Source of the DNA: Planctomicrobium piriforme
GTDB taxonomy: Bacteria > Planctomycetota > Planctomycetia > Planctomycetales > Planctomycetaceae
DNA: 64,000 nucleotides
Assembly (NCBI RefSeq): GCF_900113665.1
Contig: NZ_FOQD01000012.1
Coordinates: 1 to 64,000, forward strand
Direction: 5' to 3'
In this document: positions 43,331-51,795 of the stretch, in pieces
Layout: each line of letters begins with the position of its first letter
Position numbering within the stretch: the first letter of the stretch is position 1
The notes under the pieces: generated by a model
The model's input: the letters and a program-made list of their open reading frames with translations, nothing else
The model's database searches: none
What the model was told of the DNA's origin: nothing
Program-made: the position numbers and the translations under genes

Positions 43331-43816
43331 ATGGAACGTCAACCGATTACGCGCGAAGGCTACGAGAAACTTCTCGCCGAGATTCAGCATCTCGAAGACG
43401 TGGTCATGCCGCGCATCGCACAGAACATTGCCGACGCGCGCGCGGAAGGCGATCTGAAAGAGAACGCCGAGTACCACGGCCAGCGCGAAGAACAAGGTCG
43501 GGTACAGGCGAAAATCTACTCGCTCAAGGGCAAAATTAACGGCTGCTATGTCGTTGATAAGGCCGACATGCCCAAGGGCCAGGTCACCTTCGGCTCGACG
43601 GTGACGATTAAAGACCTCGATATCGACGAGGAAGAAACCTACGAATTCGTCGGTCCCGGTGAAGAAGACTACGACGGCCCGGTGATGAAAATCCTGACCA
43701 CCAGCCCGATCGCCGTCGCCTTGATGGGCAAGAAAGTCGGCGACGACGTCGAAATCACGCTCCCCCGCACCACCATGAAAGTCCAGATCGTGAAGATCGT
43801 GGACCACGGCACATAA
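43331..43816 (+). CDS. greA: Transcription elongation factor GreA
   Basis: 161 residues from MERQPITREGYEKLLAEI, with AGAGAG directly before the ATG. The N-terminal coiled coil contains LKENAEYHGQREEQGRVQ, the acidic-tip signature that enters the RNA polymerase secondary channel and stimulates cleavage of backtracked RNA. The C-terminal FKBP-like domain has VTFGSTVTIKDLD and SPIAVALMGKKVGDDVEI. The longer frame upstream adds residues unrelated to GreA. Confidence 0.95.
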   Translation: MERQPITREGYEKLLAEIQHLEDVVMPRIAQNIADARAEGDLKENAEYHGQREEQGRVQAKIYSLKGKINGCYVVDKADMPKGQVTFGSTVTIKDLDIDEEETYEFVGPGEEDYDGPVMKILTTSPIAVALMGKKVGDDVEITLPRTTMKVQIVKIVDHGT

Positions 43817-43912
43817 TCGACAAGCCGCGGCATTTCGAAGTGAATCGTGAAAAGGCCGACCAATTCGGGTTGCCGGGGATGACTTCGGGACGAATCGTGC
43901 CAGAATAAAGCG

Positions 43913-44722
43913 ATGATCAATACGGTCGCGATCGCTCTCGGGGGAAATGTCGGGCGCGTGCAGCAGATCTTTGCACGGGCACTGGCGGCGCTGGATGCTC
44001 TGCCGTCCATTCAGCTCATTAGCCGCAGTCGAAATTTCACGACGCTGCCAATCGGGGAATCCGCCGGCGGCGAGTTCATCAACTCGGTCGCCCTGTTGCA
44101 GGCGGCATGCACTCCGCAGGAACTGCTGTGCCATCTGCAACAAGTCGAGAACGAGTTCGGCCGCGCGCGAACAGTTCACTGGGGCCCGCGGACGCTCGAC
44201 CTTGATCTCCTCAGCTTCGGCCACGAAGTGATTCAGTTGGACGCCGGCCAACCCGATCTGACGCCCCTCGATCCAGATGTTCATCGGCCAATGGAGTCTT
44301 ATCGCGGCACGCTGGTGGTGCCGCATCCCGCCTGCTGGTATCGCCGCTTCGTTCTCGACCCCTGGTGTGACGTGGCCCCACACTGGCGACATCCGTTGCT
44401 GGGAGAAACCGTGCGCGGACTGCATGACCGATTGCTGCGGCGACCGCTAACTGTGGCAGTCCTCGGACGACCGGAAGCGGCAGTCGATGGTTTGACCGCA
44501 GGGCTTGAAGCCGACGATCTCGCTGCGCAGATCACACTCACGACGCAACCCAGTCGCGACGCCGACATCACGCTGGTGTTCGAGTCGCAGGTGACATCAG
44601 GTTCTCCGCAATCAGAGCATCCTGCTCGTTCGGTCTGCCTGAAAGACAATGTCGAAGGAGTGCAACTGGCCCTGCAAGTCTTGCGGGCGGCGCTCGATCA
44701 GCCGATCCCCTGCTCCGACTGA
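43913..44722 (+). CDS. folK: HPPK (FolK) with a C-terminal extension
   Basis: 269 residues. The first 140 are 6-hydroxymethyl-7,8-dihydropterin pyrophosphokinase: ALGGNVGRVQQIF, SRNFTTLPIG, EFINSVALLQAACTPQELL and GPRTLDLDLLSFG with the Mg-binding D-x-D, then VVPHPACWYRRFVL. It transfers pyrophosphate from ATP in folate synthesis. Residues about 165-269 are an extra domain (RPLTVAVLGRPEAAVDGLTA, SVCLKDNVEGVQLALQVLRA) that I do not recognise; usual FolK is about 160 residues. No folP or folB is adjacent. Its end overlaps the convergent next gene by 25 bp. Confidence 0.88.
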   Translation: MINTVAIALGGNVGRVQQIFARALAALDALPSIQLISRSRNFTTLPIGESAGGEFINSVALLQAACTPQELLCHLQQVENEFGRARTVHWGPRTLDLDLLSFGHEVIQLDAGQPDLTPLDPDVHRPMESYRGTLVVPHPACWYRRFVLDPWCDVAPHWRHPLLGETVRGLHDRLLRRPLTVAVLGRPEAAVDGLTAGLEADDLAAQITLTTQPSRDADITLVFESQVTSGSPQSEHPARSVCLKDNVEGVQLALQVLRAALDQPIPCSD

Positions 44723-45114
44723 GCCGTCGAGGTTTTGGGATTGAGCAGGCCAAGCGCGGTGGCTTCAGCGAGGCAGCGTTCGAGCGCTGCACTACAGCCC
44801 TGGGCAGAGAGGACGGCCTGCAAGAAGTTTGTATGTGCCGACGCTGCGGGGGCGTCGACGGCAAACTTCGCGACCGCGGTTTTGAAGCCGCCGATCTTCT
44901 TGCGAAGTGCTTTGAAGTAGCTGGCTGGCTCTTCCGCGTAGGGCTCAAGTGCCCGGCAGAGTTCGAAGATGGCGCGGTCGAGTTCGAAGAGTTCGGGAAA
45001 GTCTTCCGCATCTTCGCAATGACGTAGAAACGCCCGAATCATCCAGGCGTGCGACAGCACGGTCTGGCAGTCGCGCACGAGTTCGACAGGTCTCGATTGG
45101 AATGAAGCAGTCAT
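44698..45114 (-). CDS. Conserved-type hypothetical helical protein
   Basis: 138 residues from MTASFQSRPVELVRD; a TTG 12 codons upstream is an alternative. It is predicted soluble and alpha-helical (TVLSHAWMIRAFLRHCEDAE, FELCRALEPYAEEPASYFKA). No catalytic pattern or TM segment is visible. It overlaps the folK 3' end tail to tail, and the REP palindrome 45156-45189 lies just upstream. Confidence 0.55.
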   Translation of the reverse strand: MTASFQSRPVELVRDCQTVLSHAWMIRAFLRHCEDAEDFPELFELDRAIFELCRALEPYAEEPASYFKALRKKIGGFKTAVAKFAVDAPAASAHTNFLQAVLSAQGCSAALERCLAEATALGLLNPKTSTAQSEQGIG

Positions 45115-45155
45115 CCTTGCGATCTTAGACAGGTCACGCTGAGTTCGCAAAAGTG

Positions 45156-45189
45156 ATTGTCCCGGACGCTTCGAAGCGTCCGGGACAAT
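45156..45189. repeat. 34-bp perfect palindrome of the REP family
   Basis: ATTGTCCCGGACGCTT (45156-45171), CG, and its exact complement (45174-45189), so the whole 34 bp is self-complementary around TTCGAA. It ends 3 bp before the stop of the propeller gene. Confidence 0.9.
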
Positions 45190-45192
45190 GCA

Positions 45193-46455
45193 TCAGTGAA
45201 TCCGATACAGGGACGTGCCAGTTCTCAACAGCAGATCGCTTCCGATCACGGCTGGCGTGGCCATGATCCGGCCGTCGATGTGATTGATCGCGATGATTTT
45301 CGGCTTGGCGAGTTTCGGGTCGACGATCTTGACGTCCCCTTCTTCACTGCAGAGATAGAGCAACCCGTTGGCAGAGAATGGCGACGACGAAAAATTGCCG
45401 CCGATGCGGATGCCCCACAGCCGTTTGCCGGTGTGGGTGTCGAGGACGGTCAGCAGCCCTTTGTTCGAGAGCAGCGCGAGCTTGTCATCGAATAACAACG
45501 GCGAAGGTGTCTCCGGCACTGATCCTTTGAACTTCCAGGTGACATGCGTGTCGGTGACGTTGCCGGTGCCGTTCAGCGAGATCGCCCAGAGCTGGGGATC
45601 GTAGAAGCCGGTGCAGATGTAGCAGGCCTGGGCATTCGAGACCGGACGGGGGACGTTTGAAAAACCGTTGTAGGCGACATGCCACAGCTCTTCCCCATTG
45701 GAAGGATTGTAGGCGTGGCATTGATGCGCCCCTGCGCTGATGAGGATCGTCTGACCCTGTTCCGAATACAGCAACGGCGTCGAGAAGGCGCGTTTCTCGG
45801 TCGGGTTGTCCGGTTGCGGTGCGGAGCGTTTGGTCTGCCAGCGGATGGCTCCAGTGGCGATGTCGAGCGCGACAAGTTTTTGCACGTCCGCTCCATCGAG
45901 GGTCACAATCAACAGGTCTTCGAAGAGCACAGGCGAGCTGCCTGGTCCCCCTTCATGTGAAATCGGCAGTGACTCGTTCCGCCAGACGATGCTGCCGTCG
46001 GTCGTTTCCAGACAGGCGGTTCCATAATGTCCGAAGTGGACAAACAGCCGCGTTCCGAGCAGCACCGGCGACGGGCTGGCGTAACTGTTGTCGTGGTGAA
46101 TGTCTTCCACTTTCCCAGGTTCGAAGACTTCGATGTCCTGGACCTGACGACCTGAGACGGCGTCGACCGCCTGAACTCGCAGCGACTTTCCCTGATCTGT
46201 CGCCGTCGTGAGCCAGATGGTTTTGCCGTCGTGGACTGGTGAGGAATGTCCCAGGCCCGGCAAATCGGTCTTCCAGACGATGCCGGTGGTTTCGTCCCAG
46301 GTTTGGGGGAGAGACACGTCTCCGAGTTGCCCTTGTCCGCCTGCGCCGCGGAATTGCGGCCAGATTTCGATCGGCTCAGCAAATGCGTCCCGGCCCAAAA
46401 AACACAGGCAGATCAGGCATGCAGCCGCGCGACTGGCCGTTAAGAAAATCGTCAT
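45193..46455 (-). CDS. PQQ-like beta-propeller secreted protein
   Basis: 420 residues from MTIFLTASRAAACLI; a GTG four codons upstream is possible. The signal peptide ends near CFLGRDAFA. The body has repeated WD/PQQ-type blades (GIVWKTDLPGLGHSSPVHDG, YASPSPVLLGTRLFVHFGHY, GAIRWQTKRSA, EELWHVAYNGF, GKRLWGIRIGGNFSSSPF) as in BamB-like and quinoprotein-like propellers. No cofactor residues can be assigned. Planctomycetes encode many such secreted propellers of unknown function. Confidence 0.85.
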   Translation of the reverse strand: MTIFLTASRAAACLICLCFLGRDAFAEPIEIWPQFRGAGGQGQLGDVSLPQTWDETTGIVWKTDLPGLGHSSPVHDGKTIWLTTATDQGKSLRVQAVDAVSGRQVQDIEVFEPGKVEDIHHDNSYASPSPVLLGTRLFVHFGHYGTACLETTDGSIVWRNESLPISHEGGPGSSPVLFEDLLIVTLDGADVQKLVALDIATGAIRWQTKRSAPQPDNPTEKRAFSTPLLYSEQGQTILISAGAHQCHAYNPSNGEELWHVAYNGFSNVPRPVSNAQACYICTGFYDPQLWAISLNGTGNVTDTHVTWKFKGSVPETPSPLLFDDKLALLSNKGLLTVLDTHTGKRLWGIRIGGNFSSSPFSANGLLYLCSEEGDVKIVDPKLAKPKIIAINHIDGRIMATPAVIGSDLLLRTGTSLYRIH

Positions 46456-46645
46456 GCGGAGGGGCACCTGGAGACGTGAGAGGGAGCGACATGAGAATGG
46501 TCGAAGGGAGGAGAGATGTCAAATTCCCATATTGCAGAGCAATTCCTTCCGGGCCTTCCCTTGCAACTGCCGGGTGAGACGTTTCAAATTCTGACTCTGA
46601 ATGCGAAAGCCGCAATGACGATCCCCGGCCCTGGTGGAGAATTTT

Positions 46646-47587
46646 GTGAGTGAGGAGCTGAATGCGCCGATTCGGAAGCTCGAAGAGAACATCGCCAAGG
46701 TGCTGTTGGGCAAGCGGGAAGTCATTCGTCTGTGCGTCGTCACGCTGTTGGCTGAAGGGCACCTGCTGCTGGAAGACGCTCCCGGTCTCGGGAAGACTTC
46801 ACTCGCCAAAGCAATTGCTCACAGCCTGAACTGCGGCTTTAAGCGGCTGCAATGTACTCCCGACCTGCTTCCGAGCGATATTCTCGGTTCGAGCGTGTTC
46901 CTGCAGAACCGCGGCGAGTTCGAGTTTCGCAAAGGGCCGATCTTCACGAACGTCTTCCTGGCCGACGAAATCAATCGCAGCACGCCACGGACGCAAAGCG
47001 CCCTGCTGGAAGCGATGATGGAACGGCAGGTCACTGCCGACGGGGTCACGTATCCGCTCGAACGCCCGTTTCTGGTGCTGGCGACGCAGAACCCCTTCGA
47101 ATTCGAGGGCACCTATCCGCTGCCAGAGAATCAGATGGACCGGTTCATGGTCTGCACCGAGGTCGGCTACCCCGACCGCGATGCGGAACGGGCCGTGCTG
47201 ACCAGCCATCGTCAGGGAGAACCTGTCGATACGCTCGAATCAGTCATGACGGGCGAAGCTCTGGTTCGTCTGCAGGAACAGGTGCGTCGCGTCGTCGTTG
47301 ATGAGTCCATTTCCGACTACGCCCTCGATCTGGTCAAAGCCACCCGGCAGCACAAAGAGCTGAGCCTGGGAGTGAGTACCCGAGGAGTTCTCGCCTTGTA
47401 CCGCGCCGCCCAAAGCCTGGCGCTGTGTGAAGGCCGGATGTTCACCGTGCCCGACGACGTGAAACGCCTGGCAGTTCCGGTTCTGGCTCACCGCGTCGTC
47501 TGCAGCGGCGTTGTACGGGAAGGCCAGCGACATCGGGCCCGACAGATCATTCAGCAGATCGTGGAAGTGACCCGGGTGCCGAATTGA
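46646..47587 (+). CDS. MoxR-type AAA+ ATPase
   Basis: 313 residues from the GTG behind GGAG at 6-7 nt; another GTG lies four codons upstream. Motifs: Walker A EDAPGLGKTS, Walker B VFLADEINRSTPRTQSALLE, sensor LATQNPFEFEGTYPLPENQMDR, and C-terminal GVSTRGVLALYRAAQSLA with the sensor 2 region. MoxR ATPases act as chaperones that mature metalloenzymes or envelope complexes, normally beside DUF58 and VWA-domain genes. None is present here, so its client is unknown. Confidence 0.92.
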   Translation: MSEELNAPIRKLEENIAKVLLGKREVIRLCVVTLLAEGHLLLEDAPGLGKTSLAKAIAHSLNCGFKRLQCTPDLLPSDILGSSVFLQNRGEFEFRKGPIFTNVFLADEINRSTPRTQSALLEAMMERQVTADGVTYPLERPFLVLATQNPFEFEGTYPLPENQMDRFMVCTEVGYPDRDAERAVLTSHRQGEPVDTLESVMTGEALVRLQEQVRRVVVDESISDYALDLVKATRQHKELSLGVSTRGVLALYRAAQSLALCEGRMFTVPDDVKRLAVPVLAHRVVCSGVVREGQRHRARQIIQQIVEVTRVPN

Positions 47588-47721
47588 AACTGGTTGCCTG
47601 GACCGCGGCAACTGACGGACATTCTCAACTGTCGCGGCTGATGTGCCTTGGCTGAGTTGGGAATTATTCCTTTTGACGCCACTCAGAATTCCCTGGTAGC
47701 ATAGACCAAAGGAGTATTCTC

Positions 47722-47934
47722 ATGCTGGTGGAAATCGCGGACGAAATCCAGATTCAGGCTGTCGCGGCAGGCTTCGCCACGATCCAGGACTATATCGCCG
47801 ATCTGGTGGAACGCGATGCCGAACGCGTGGCTATTCAGAAAGGGATCGACGACTGGAAAGCGGGCCGCGTGCAGTCGTTCGACGAATTCGATCGCGGATT
47901 GCGTCAGGAATTCGGGTTCTCTCCCCGCACATGA
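47722..47934 (+). CDS. ParD-like antitoxin
   Basis: 70 residues (MLVEIADEIQIQAVAAGF). Short, acidic and helical, with a FDEFDRGLRQEFGF tail suited to wrap a toxin. It overlaps the downstream toxin by 4 bp (ATGA), the classic TA arrangement. A GGAG site lies 9 bp before the ATG. It should neutralise the toxin and repress the operon; the DNA-binding part is probably the N-terminal half. Confidence 0.75.
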   Translation: MLVEIADEIQIQAVAAGFATIQDYIADLVERDAERVAIQKGIDDWKAGRVQSFDEFDRGLRQEFGFSPRT

Positions 47935-48257
47935 CCTACGAAATTCTCATTTCGCTCCAGGCTCAAGCGGATGTTCGCGAGGCTGTGGCCTGGTGGCGGG
48001 ACCAACGCTCAGCGGAACAAGCCGAACGGTGGCTCGACAAGATTTATCCGGCGATCTCCACGTTGGCGAACTCACCTGACCGCTGTCCATTTGCGCCCGA
48101 AACTGATCTTTTGGCGACAGGTTTGCGTCAGTTGCATTTTGGAGTGAGCGGCAGGACGACTCATCGAATCGTCTTTACGATTCATAATCGTCAGGTGGTC
48201 ATTCTCAGGGTGCGGCACATTGCTCGTAGAGACTTGACGATAGACGACCTTTCGTAG
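47931..48257 (+). CDS. ParE/RelE superfamily toxin
   Basis: 108 residues: MTYEILISLQAQADVREAVA, WWRDQRSAEQAERWLDKIY, then ISTLANSPDRCPFAPE and a C-terminal VVILRVRHIARRDL strand. This is the compact ParE/RelE fold of plasmid-stabilisation toxins. The ParD partner and the conserved I-R-V-x-H-x-R ending favour ParE (gyrase-directed) over RelE (mRNA cleavage), but the target is inference. Confidence 0.85.
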   Translation: MTYEILISLQAQADVREAVAWWRDQRSAEQAERWLDKIYPAISTLANSPDRCPFAPETDLLATGLRQLHFGVSGRTTHRIVFTIHNRQVVILRVRHIARRDLTIDDLS

Positions 48258-48375
48258 AGCAAACGCCCTCACTAATCCGCTTAGTGGGGCGATGCAGGAG
48301 GCCATGCTGGACTCAGACTTCTGCCCTAGGTTGATTACAGTTTTGCGTCCGACAGAATTATGGGTTGAAGTTAGC

Positions 48376-48606
48376 TCAGGCCCGTTTGGACCTTCGTGGC
48401 GGAAGATCCAGATTGATCCCTCCCTGGCTGCCGAAATGCTTCTCCGCCAGGTCGAGGATGCGGATCGGCGGGAAGCCTTCGAATTGAGCAGCGGCTTGTA
48501 GAATGTGCCGCGCATAGGCTTCCAGAGAAAACCCGGACTGCGCGGCATGAACGCGCAGCGCCTCTTTCGCCTGGTCTGGCAGGTTGCGAATTGTCAGGCT
48601 GGCCAT
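48376..48606 (-). CDS. Orphan FitA/VapB-type RHH antitoxin
   Basis: 76 residues from MASLTIRNLPDQAKEALRVH. The N-terminal ribbon-helix-helix (SLTIRNLPD, LEAYARHILQ) and the tail RILDLAEKHFGSQGGINLDL are those of FitA-like antitoxins that pair with PIN-domain FitB toxins. No PIN domain is found downstream: the next 118 bases and the following minus-strand frames lack the LDTN-type start. It thus looks like a remnant antitoxin, transcribed after the dehydrogenase gene and facing the intact TA pair. Confidence 0.75.
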   Translation of the reverse strand: MASLTIRNLPDQAKEALRVHAAQSGFSLEAYARHILQAAAQFEGFPPIRILDLAEKHFGSQGGINLDLPPRRSKRA

Positions 48607-48647
48607 AGTGCGCTCATCAATGAAATCATCGATGTCAAAAACATCGA

Positions 48648-49616
48648 TCACCGGTTCTCCAGCACCTGCGGATTGCGGACGTTCTCAGGCGTTTCACCCT
48701 GTAGCACCGCAGCGATTTGCTGGGCCACTCGTTCCCGCATTTCGATAAGGGATTCCTCCGAAACGAATGCGGCATGGGGCGTGACGACGACGCGTTCGTC
48801 GCCGTAGAGCGGATCAGCGAGTGACGGGGGCTCGGGGTCGAAGACGTCGAGACCGGCGCCGCCGACCTGACCGCTTTGAATCGCCTCCCACAACGCTGCC
48901 GGATCAATCAACGGTCCACGGGAGGTGTTGACGATCACCACTCCCTTCTTCGTCTTCGCCAGCGTCTCTCGATTGAAGAGGTGGTGGTTCTTGTCAGTCA
49001 GCGGCGAGTGCAGTGAGATGTAGTCGGAGTTTGCGATCAGTTCTTCCATCGAAACCATTTTGCAGCCGGTGCCGTAGTCCTGCTGAGACGGGGTGCTGGC
49101 GATGACGTTCAACCCGCAGGCTTTGCCCCGTTCGTACATCGCCTGGCCGGTGCGGCCGAAGCCGACGAGCCCTAGCGTTCGTCCACGCAGGCGATGCATG
49201 GTCGGGCCGGCTTTGAGGTCGTATTCCCCGCGCTTCGTGCGGAGATGGAAGAAGCCGATGTTGCGGATCACCGCCAGCAGCAGTCCGAGTGCATGGTCAG
49301 CAACTTCCTCGACGCAGTAGTCGGGGATGTTGGTGACAAGAATCCCCTTCTCCGTCGCAGTGGGAATGTGAATATTGTCGAGGCCGATTCCCATCCGGCA
49401 GATGATCTGGCAGTTTTGAGCGGCCTCAATCACTTTCGAAGTCACCTTCGCCCAACAGGTGGCAATTGCGTCGACATTGGTCGCCAAATGCATCAGGGTC
49501 GCTTCAGAGCCATCGGGAGCATCCACGATCTCGACGCCGTACGGTTTGAGCAGCCGCTGCTCGATTTCAATGCCTGGCCACGGATGATCGGTGATGAGGA
49601 CGCGATGGTTCGGCAT
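48648..49616 (-). CDS. D-2-hydroxyacid dehydrogenase (CtBP-like)
   Basis: 322 residues from MPNHRVLITDHPWPG; the longer frame upstream is heptamer repeat. The NAD-binding domain has GRTLGLVGFGRTGQAM; catalytic Arg lies in NTSRGPLID, Glu in DVFDPEPP and His in VTPHAAFVSEESL. GIGLDNIHIPTATEKGILV and PDYCVEEVADHAL resemble C-terminal-binding-protein-type enzymes. It reduces or oxidises a 2-keto/2-hydroxy acid with NAD(H). Substrate unknown. Confidence 0.88.
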   Translation of the reverse strand: MPNHRVLITDHPWPGIEIEQRLLKPYGVEIVDAPDGSEATLMHLATNVDAIATCWAKVTSKVIEAAQNCQIICRMGIGLDNIHIPTATEKGILVTNIPDYCVEEVADHALGLLLAVIRNIGFFHLRTKRGEYDLKAGPTMHRLRGRTLGLVGFGRTGQAMYERGKACGLNVIASTPSQQDYGTGCKMVSMEELIANSDYISLHSPLTDKNHHLFNRETLAKTKKGVVIVNTSRGPLIDPAALWEAIQSGQVGGAGLDVFDPEPPSLADPLYGDERVVVTPHAAFVSEESLIEMRERVAQQIAAVLQGETPENVRNPQVLENR

Positions 49617-49697
49617 GCTGGGTTCCACTGGCGCAGCGCAACGGGAAGGAAAGCTCTGTCGATACCTTAGAGGAAATTGCGGGAGCGGCAACCGTCG

Positions 49698-49945
49698 GGG
49701 AGTCCAGTGTCCAGTGTCGAGCGTCGAGTGCCGGAAGCAGGGGTTGAGTGACGAGAGTGAGGGTTGAGTGTGGGAAGAGTCGAGTTCTCCCACCACTCGC
49801 CCCCAATGACAAATGACAAATGAATCCGCCCCCTCTCCCCCAGCCCCTCTCCCCGATAGGCCGCCAGATCACATGGCCTATCGCTCTCGGGGCGAGGGGA
49901 GCCGTTCAGCACACTCAACACTCAACGCTCGTCACTCAACTCTTC
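49698..49945. repeat. Heptamer arrays flanking a REP hairpin
   Basis: GTCCAGTGTCCAGTGTCGAG and related GTTGAGTG units (49698-49775), AATGACAAATGACAAATGAA (49804-49823), the extended REP hairpin 49844-49899, then CACTCAACACTCAACGCTCG (49912-49931). No gene is seen in the 319-bp gap. Confidence 0.75.
49844..49899. repeat. REP hairpin with extended stem
   Basis: CCCCTCTCCCCGATAGGCC (49844-49862) pairs with GGCCTATCG (49875-49883), CTCT bulge and CGGGGCGAGGGG (49888-49899). Same outer stem as 58547-58576. Confidence 0.75.
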
Positions 49946-51123
49946 TTCGCTTCGCGGAGCGTCAGGCGGCGGGGGCGTTCTTCGGGGTTGCGGTGGAACC
50001 AGCGGTAGAGCGTTCTGGCGGAGTCGAATTCGTGGGCGCTGGTCACGCTTCGCTGCGGTGATGATCCGGCTAAGGTTCTCAGGGCGGCGCTGAGTTGCAG
50101 ATTCACAGCTCGGCGGGATTCCCGGTCGGTCGGGGCGGGAACGGCGGCGATCACATTTCCTCTCAGACACAACAGCCACCACGTTTGGTTGTCGAGGCGG
50201 GATTCGATGGGGTAAACAAAGTTCGCCTGACTCGACCAGTCGTGAAACCGCCGCAGATGATGGTCCAGCCGCTGGAGTGCTTGGAGAGTGTCTCGGGCTT
50301 TGGCGGCCCGTTCGTACCGCTGCGTTTGGGCGGCGGTCCGCATCTCGGTTTTCAGTTTGAGAAAGCACTCGTCGGGGGAACCGTCGAGAAACTGTTTCGC
50401 CGCACGGACTGAACTCGAGTAGCCGCGCCGCGTGCACGCGGCGATGCAAGGGGCCAGGCAGCTTCCCAGGTCCGCTCTCAGGCAGGGCGTGGCTTCGACG
50501 CCCTCGAAGAGGGCCGGATCGCCACGAAATCGCATGGGGGTTGATCGGGCACAGTCGCGGAGCTGGAAATGATGGTTCAGCTTCTCGACCGCCTGTTTGA
50601 CGTATTGCGTGAGCGGCACCGGTCCCCAGACTCCGATGTGCGACCGGGGAATCTGGCGTTCGAGCGAGAAGGCGGGGGCAGGATCGTCGAACTGGACGAT
50701 GTAGCCGAGCTGCATCCGCGTTGGGTGCCCCTGCACGTTATAGGCGGGCCGAAATGTTCTGATCAGTTCCCGTTCCCGAAGCCAGGCAATCAGCTCATGC
50801 GCCGCCGGCTGCCAGAGCAGCGATTTCGCCCGGCGACCGATGCGAAATTCTTTCTTTCCGCCAGAGCGAGAGGCGAAGTACGAGAGGAGCCGCCGCTTGA
50901 GGAGCCGCGACATCCCGACATAGATCAGTTGCTGGTCGGCATCGAGCATCCCGTAGACGCCAGGCCCGTCGAAACACTCGCAGCGAACGCGGCGGCGGAG
51001 TTCCTGCTTCGTTCCCAGCAGCGGAATGGATCTCACGGGAGCAAGCACAGAGGCGTAATGACCGGGCGCAAAGAGGTCCGTCGGATTTTCGAGCGGAGCC
51101 AGCAGGCGGCGTTTTCGGGCCAT
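49936..51123 (-). CDS. UvrC-like GIY-YIG protein lacking the C-terminal nuclease half
   Basis: 395 residues; GGAGGGGGAAC precedes the ATG. The GIY-YIG nuclease core is GVYGMLDADQQLIYVGMSRL (about residues 56-75). A UvrC-type cysteine set follows (LRDC, PCLRADLGSCLAPC), then the UVR helix segment RYERAAKARDTLQALQRLDH. The RNase H-like and helix-hairpin-helix domains of full UvrC (about 600 residues) are missing. It therefore resembles an accessory incision enzyme such as Cho, though with the cysteine cluster. A role in DNA repair is inferred. Confidence 0.8.
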   Translation of the reverse strand: MARKRRLLAPLENPTDLFAPGHYASVLAPVRSIPLLGTKQELRRRVRCECFDGPGVYGMLDADQQLIYVGMSRLLKRRLLSYFASRSGGKKEFRIGRRAKSLLWQPAAHELIAWLRERELIRTFRPAYNVQGHPTRMQLGYIVQFDDPAPAFSLERQIPRSHIGVWGPVPLTQYVKQAVEKLNHHFQLRDCARSTPMRFRGDPALFEGVEATPCLRADLGSCLAPCIAACTRRGYSSSVRAAKQFLDGSPDECFLKLKTEMRTAAQTQRYERAAKARDTLQALQRLDHHLRRFHDWSSQANFVYPIESRLDNQTWWLLCLRGNVIAAVPAPTDRESRRAVNLQLSAALRTLAGSSPQRSVTSAHEFDSARTLYRWFHRNPEERPRRLTLREAKKS

Positions 51124-51282
51124 TGTTCCCCCTCCCTGGGAGCGATTTGGGGTGATCGTAACGGGCCATCGACAGCATCGCCAAGCCGGAAGTCATTCTG
51201 CTGATGGCCGATTCGCTTTGCATTGCACCGCCGGAAAGTGCAGAATCGAATCAACGCAGGGTGATGTATCGGGGCAGGCGTC

Positions 51283-51795
51283 ATGATTAATCAGGCAGGA
51301 CTGGGTCGAACATTCGGTCTCTCTTACGGCGGCCAGCGCAGTGGGCGTGTGTCGAAACTTCTGTTCAGGCTTGATCAGTTGGGGCGCATGCTTTTTGCGA
51401 TCGGCTGTGCGATTACCATCGTTTTTGCCTGTCTGCACATTGTCGGCCACTATCGGTATGTGCTGAACGACTGCCGCACTCCGCCGCCGTTACCGCCGCA
51501 AGTGACGCGGATTTCGATCAGCGTCGCAGTCGTGCTGGGTGGCCTGATTGGCTGGCTAAAAAACATCGAACTGCCGCCTGCCGTGGCCCGCGGAACTGTT
51601 GTTTCACTGCAAGTCATGGGGGTCGGGCTGGCGATCAACTGGAGCGTCGTGGTCCTCTCCGGGTTTCGAGAAATGGATTTTGGGACGTACTTCGTCCCGT
51701 TTCTGCTCGTGCTGGCGCTGCTGCTGGGCGTCAGCGAAGGTTTAATCCACCGCCGCCTGCGAGCGCTCAGCGGCGACCCGCCGGATCGAGAATGA
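51283..51795 (+). CDS. Small membrane protein
   Basis: 170 residues with four hydrophobic segments: MLFAIGCAITIVFACLHIVG, ISISVAVVLGGLIGWL, VVSLQVMGVGLAINWSVVVL and FVPFLLVLALLLGVSEGLI. The N-terminal 35 residues are polar, and the ATG at residue 36 is an alternative start. No family recognised. It stands alone between convergent and divergent neighbours. Confidence 0.55.
   Translation: MINQAGLGRTFGLSYGGQRSGRVSKLLFRLDQLGRMLFAIGCAITIVFACLHIVGHYRYVLNDCRTPPPLPPQVTRISISVAVVLGGLIGWLKNIELPPAVARGTVVSLQVMGVGLAINWSVVVLSGFREMDFGTYFVPFLLVLALLLGVSEGLIHRRLRALSGDPPDRE

Noticed and set aside
43031..44425. 464-codon minus frame over greA and folK
   Set aside because: Covers two clear plus-strand genes and the REP cluster; no recognisable protein.
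48072..48548. Possible toxin downstream of the FitA-type antitoxin
   Set aside because: The 158-codon frame overlaps the antitoxin and is antisense to ParE; it has no PIN-domain acidic residues.
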